53,249 nucleotides of DNA from Lysobacterales bacterium (GTDB lineage: Bacteria; Pseudomonadota; Gammaproteobacteria; Xanthomonadales; SZUA-36). The stretch covers positions 1 through 53,249 of the forward strand of contig JABDPF010000027.1 in assembly GCA_013042915.1 (NCBI GenBank), written 5' to 3'. A model generated the notes under the pieces. It did no database searches. It worked only from the letters and a program-made list of their open reading frames with translations, and was not told the DNA's origin. The first letter of the stretch is position 1; each line of letters starts with the position of its first letter. The position numbers and the translations under genes are program-made. Shown piece after piece: positions 52,259 to 53,249 of this stretch.

Positions 52259-53249
52259 ATGACCGTAAAAACAGACGTCGTTATCATCGGTGCGGGTCCC
52301 AGCGGCCTGTTCCAGGTTTTCGAACTTGGCCTGCTGGACATCCGCGCACACGTCGTGGATTCTCTGAAGCAGGTCGGAGGTCAACTGGCCGAACTGTACC
52401 CGGACAAGCCCATCTACGATATCCCGGCGTTTCCTAAAGTCGGGGCGCGGGAACTGGTCGAACGCCTTATGAAACAGATCGAACCTTTCGATCCGACCTT
52501 TCACCTGGGACAGATGGTCACTCGCCTGGACCAGGGCGAAGACGGCCGGTTTCTGCTGGAGACGTCGGCAGGAACGCGCTTCGACACGGCCACGGTCGTC
52601 ATCGCCGCGGGGCTCGGCGCGTTCCAGCCCAGGCGCCTGCGCGCGAGGGGGGCAGACGGTTTCGAAAACGACCAGGTCCATTACCGTGTACGCGAGCCGG
52701 AACGCTTCGTCGGCAAGCACCTCGTGATCCTCGGCGGGGGCGACTCCGCGCTCGACTGGACGCTCGAACTGCACGACAAAGCCGAGCACATCACGCTGGT
52801 TCACCGCCGGGCCGAGTACCGCGCCCAGCCGGCTTCGGTAAAGAAAATGAAGGCCCTGGCGGAGGGTTCCGAATTGAGCGAGCGGCAAGGTAACGTGCGC
52901 GCCGTGATTTCCGAGAACGGAAAACTGACCGGTCTGGACCTCGTGGGGGCCGATGGCGAAAGTGAGCAGGTGGCCGCCGACGAGGTGCTCGTGTTCTGGG
53001 GGCTTTCCCCCAACCTGGGGCCGATCGCGGATTGGGACCTGGACATCGAGCGACGGCAAGTCCAGGTCGATACCGAGAAATTCCAGACCAGCGTTCCCGG
53101 CATTTTCGCCGTGGGCGACATCAATTCCTATCCCGGCAAGAAGAAACTCATCCTGAGCGGCTTCCACGAGGCGGCTCTCGCCGCGTTCGGCGTGCAGGCC
53201 CACCTCCACCCCGACCAGAAAGTCCGCGTCCAATACACCACCACCAGCA
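52259..53249 (+). CDS. Thioredoxin-reductase-like ferredoxin-NADP(+) reductase, partial
   Basis: Open from the ATG at 52259 to the window edge (330 codons), so only the last few residues are missing. The FAD motif VIIGAGPSGL and the GGQLAELYPDKPIYDIPAFP segment mark the type-2 FNR group; the NADP motif is LVILGGGDSALDW. The CxxC of true thioredoxin reductases is absent (positions near the second nucleotide domain read FWGLSPN and VGDINSYPGKKKL). It would move electrons between NADPH and ferredoxin or flavodoxin. Confidence 0.92.
   Translation, partial: MTVKTDVVIIGAGPSGLFQVFELGLLDIRAHVVDSLKQVGGQLAELYPDKPIYDIPAFPKVGARELVERLMKQIEPFDPTFHLGQMVTRLDQGEDGRFLLETSAGTRFDTATVVIAAGLGAFQPRRLRARGADGFENDQVHYRVREPERFVGKHLVILGGGDSALDWTLELHDKAEHITLVHRRAEYRAQPASVKKMKALAEGSELSERQGNVRAVISENGKLTGLDLVGADGESEQVAADEVLVFWGLSPNLGPIADWDLDIERRQVQVDTEKFQTSVPGIFAVGDINSYPGKKKLILSGFHEAALAAFGVQAHLHPDQKVRVQYTTTS

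Noticed and set aside
52196-53233. 345-codon minus-strand open frame at the right edge
   Set aside because: The plus strand encodes a ferredoxin-NADP reductase with clear FAD and NADP motifs; the minus product is an antisense shadow.
1-53249. CRISPR array, tRNA/rRNA genes, insertion sequences or prophage
   Set aside because: Looked for in gaps between genes; intergenic spaces are short and hold no repeats-with-spacers, cloverleaf-like sequences, transposase or phage genes.

Overview
The window is GC-rich (low 60s % by eye), densely packed DNA. It looks like a chromosomal segment of a gammaproteobacterium, probably a marine or sediment heterotroph near the Chromatiales/Xanthomonadales-like groups. 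Supporting marks are AceK (a proteobacterial enzyme), MsrPQ, an RND pump with a TetR regulator, GlgB/GlgC/GlgP and AlaA. This placement is inference from gene content. I see no tRNA, rRNA, CRISPR array, insertion sequence or phage gene.

Layout. 1-2188: start of a secreted Asp-box (BNR/VPS10-like) propeller protein that runs off the left edge. 2343-10303: small periplasmic protein, aceK, the periplasmic methionine sulfoxide repair pair msrPQ, a secreted protein of unknown role, a deoxynucleoside kinase, a DUF2141 protein, an iodotyrosine-deiodinase-like flavoprotein and a LEA14-like lipoprotein. 10292-15902: minus-strand operon tetR - adaptor - RND pump - SDR, with a near-perfect palindromic operator at the tetR promoter. 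16012-18750: ppc.

18760-30075 is the most striking region. It is a compact minus-strand run of eleven genes with overlaps or gaps of at most 56 bp, centred on poly-gamma-glutamate (PGA) synthesis. In transcription order it holds a DUF6305 secreted protein, a gamma-glutamyltranspeptidase (GGT) homologue, a secreted AstE/M14-type zinc peptidase, a TRAP-type large permease, a 49-residue membrane protein, a second M14-type peptidase (membrane-anchored), pgsB, a second GGT, a glutamate racemase that carries a signal peptide, pgsC and a PgsW-like (TIGR04332-type) protein. ppc follows after 9 nt. No capA/pgsA homologue is present. My inference is that polymer synthesis (PgsB/PgsC), periplasmic D/L interconversion (racemase), cleavage (GGTs, peptidases) and re-uptake (TRAP permease) are encoded as one unit.

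30207-38761: serine and alanine metabolism (serA, serC, alaA, a cysteine-synthase-family enzyme), a TPR/transglutaminase-like lipoprotein, and a two-gene unit of a 2-phosphoglycerate-kinase-like protein with an archaeal-type phosphoglycerate-mutase-like metalloenzyme. 38985-43731: polyphosphate:AMP phosphotransferase, an N-formylglutamate amidohydrolase-like protein, then two DUF1538 membrane proteins with a P-II-like and a CBS protein, which look like a regulated transporter. 43735-49818: glycogen metabolism (glgP, glgB, glgC; no glgA here). 49884-53249: a proline-rich membrane-anchored protein, MAPEG, GFA-family, ung, and a thioredoxin-reductase-like ferredoxin-NADP reductase cut by the right edge.

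Two conserved enzymes (aceK and glgP) each contain a short, sharply AT-rich, rare-codon patch inside otherwise GC-rich coding sequence.
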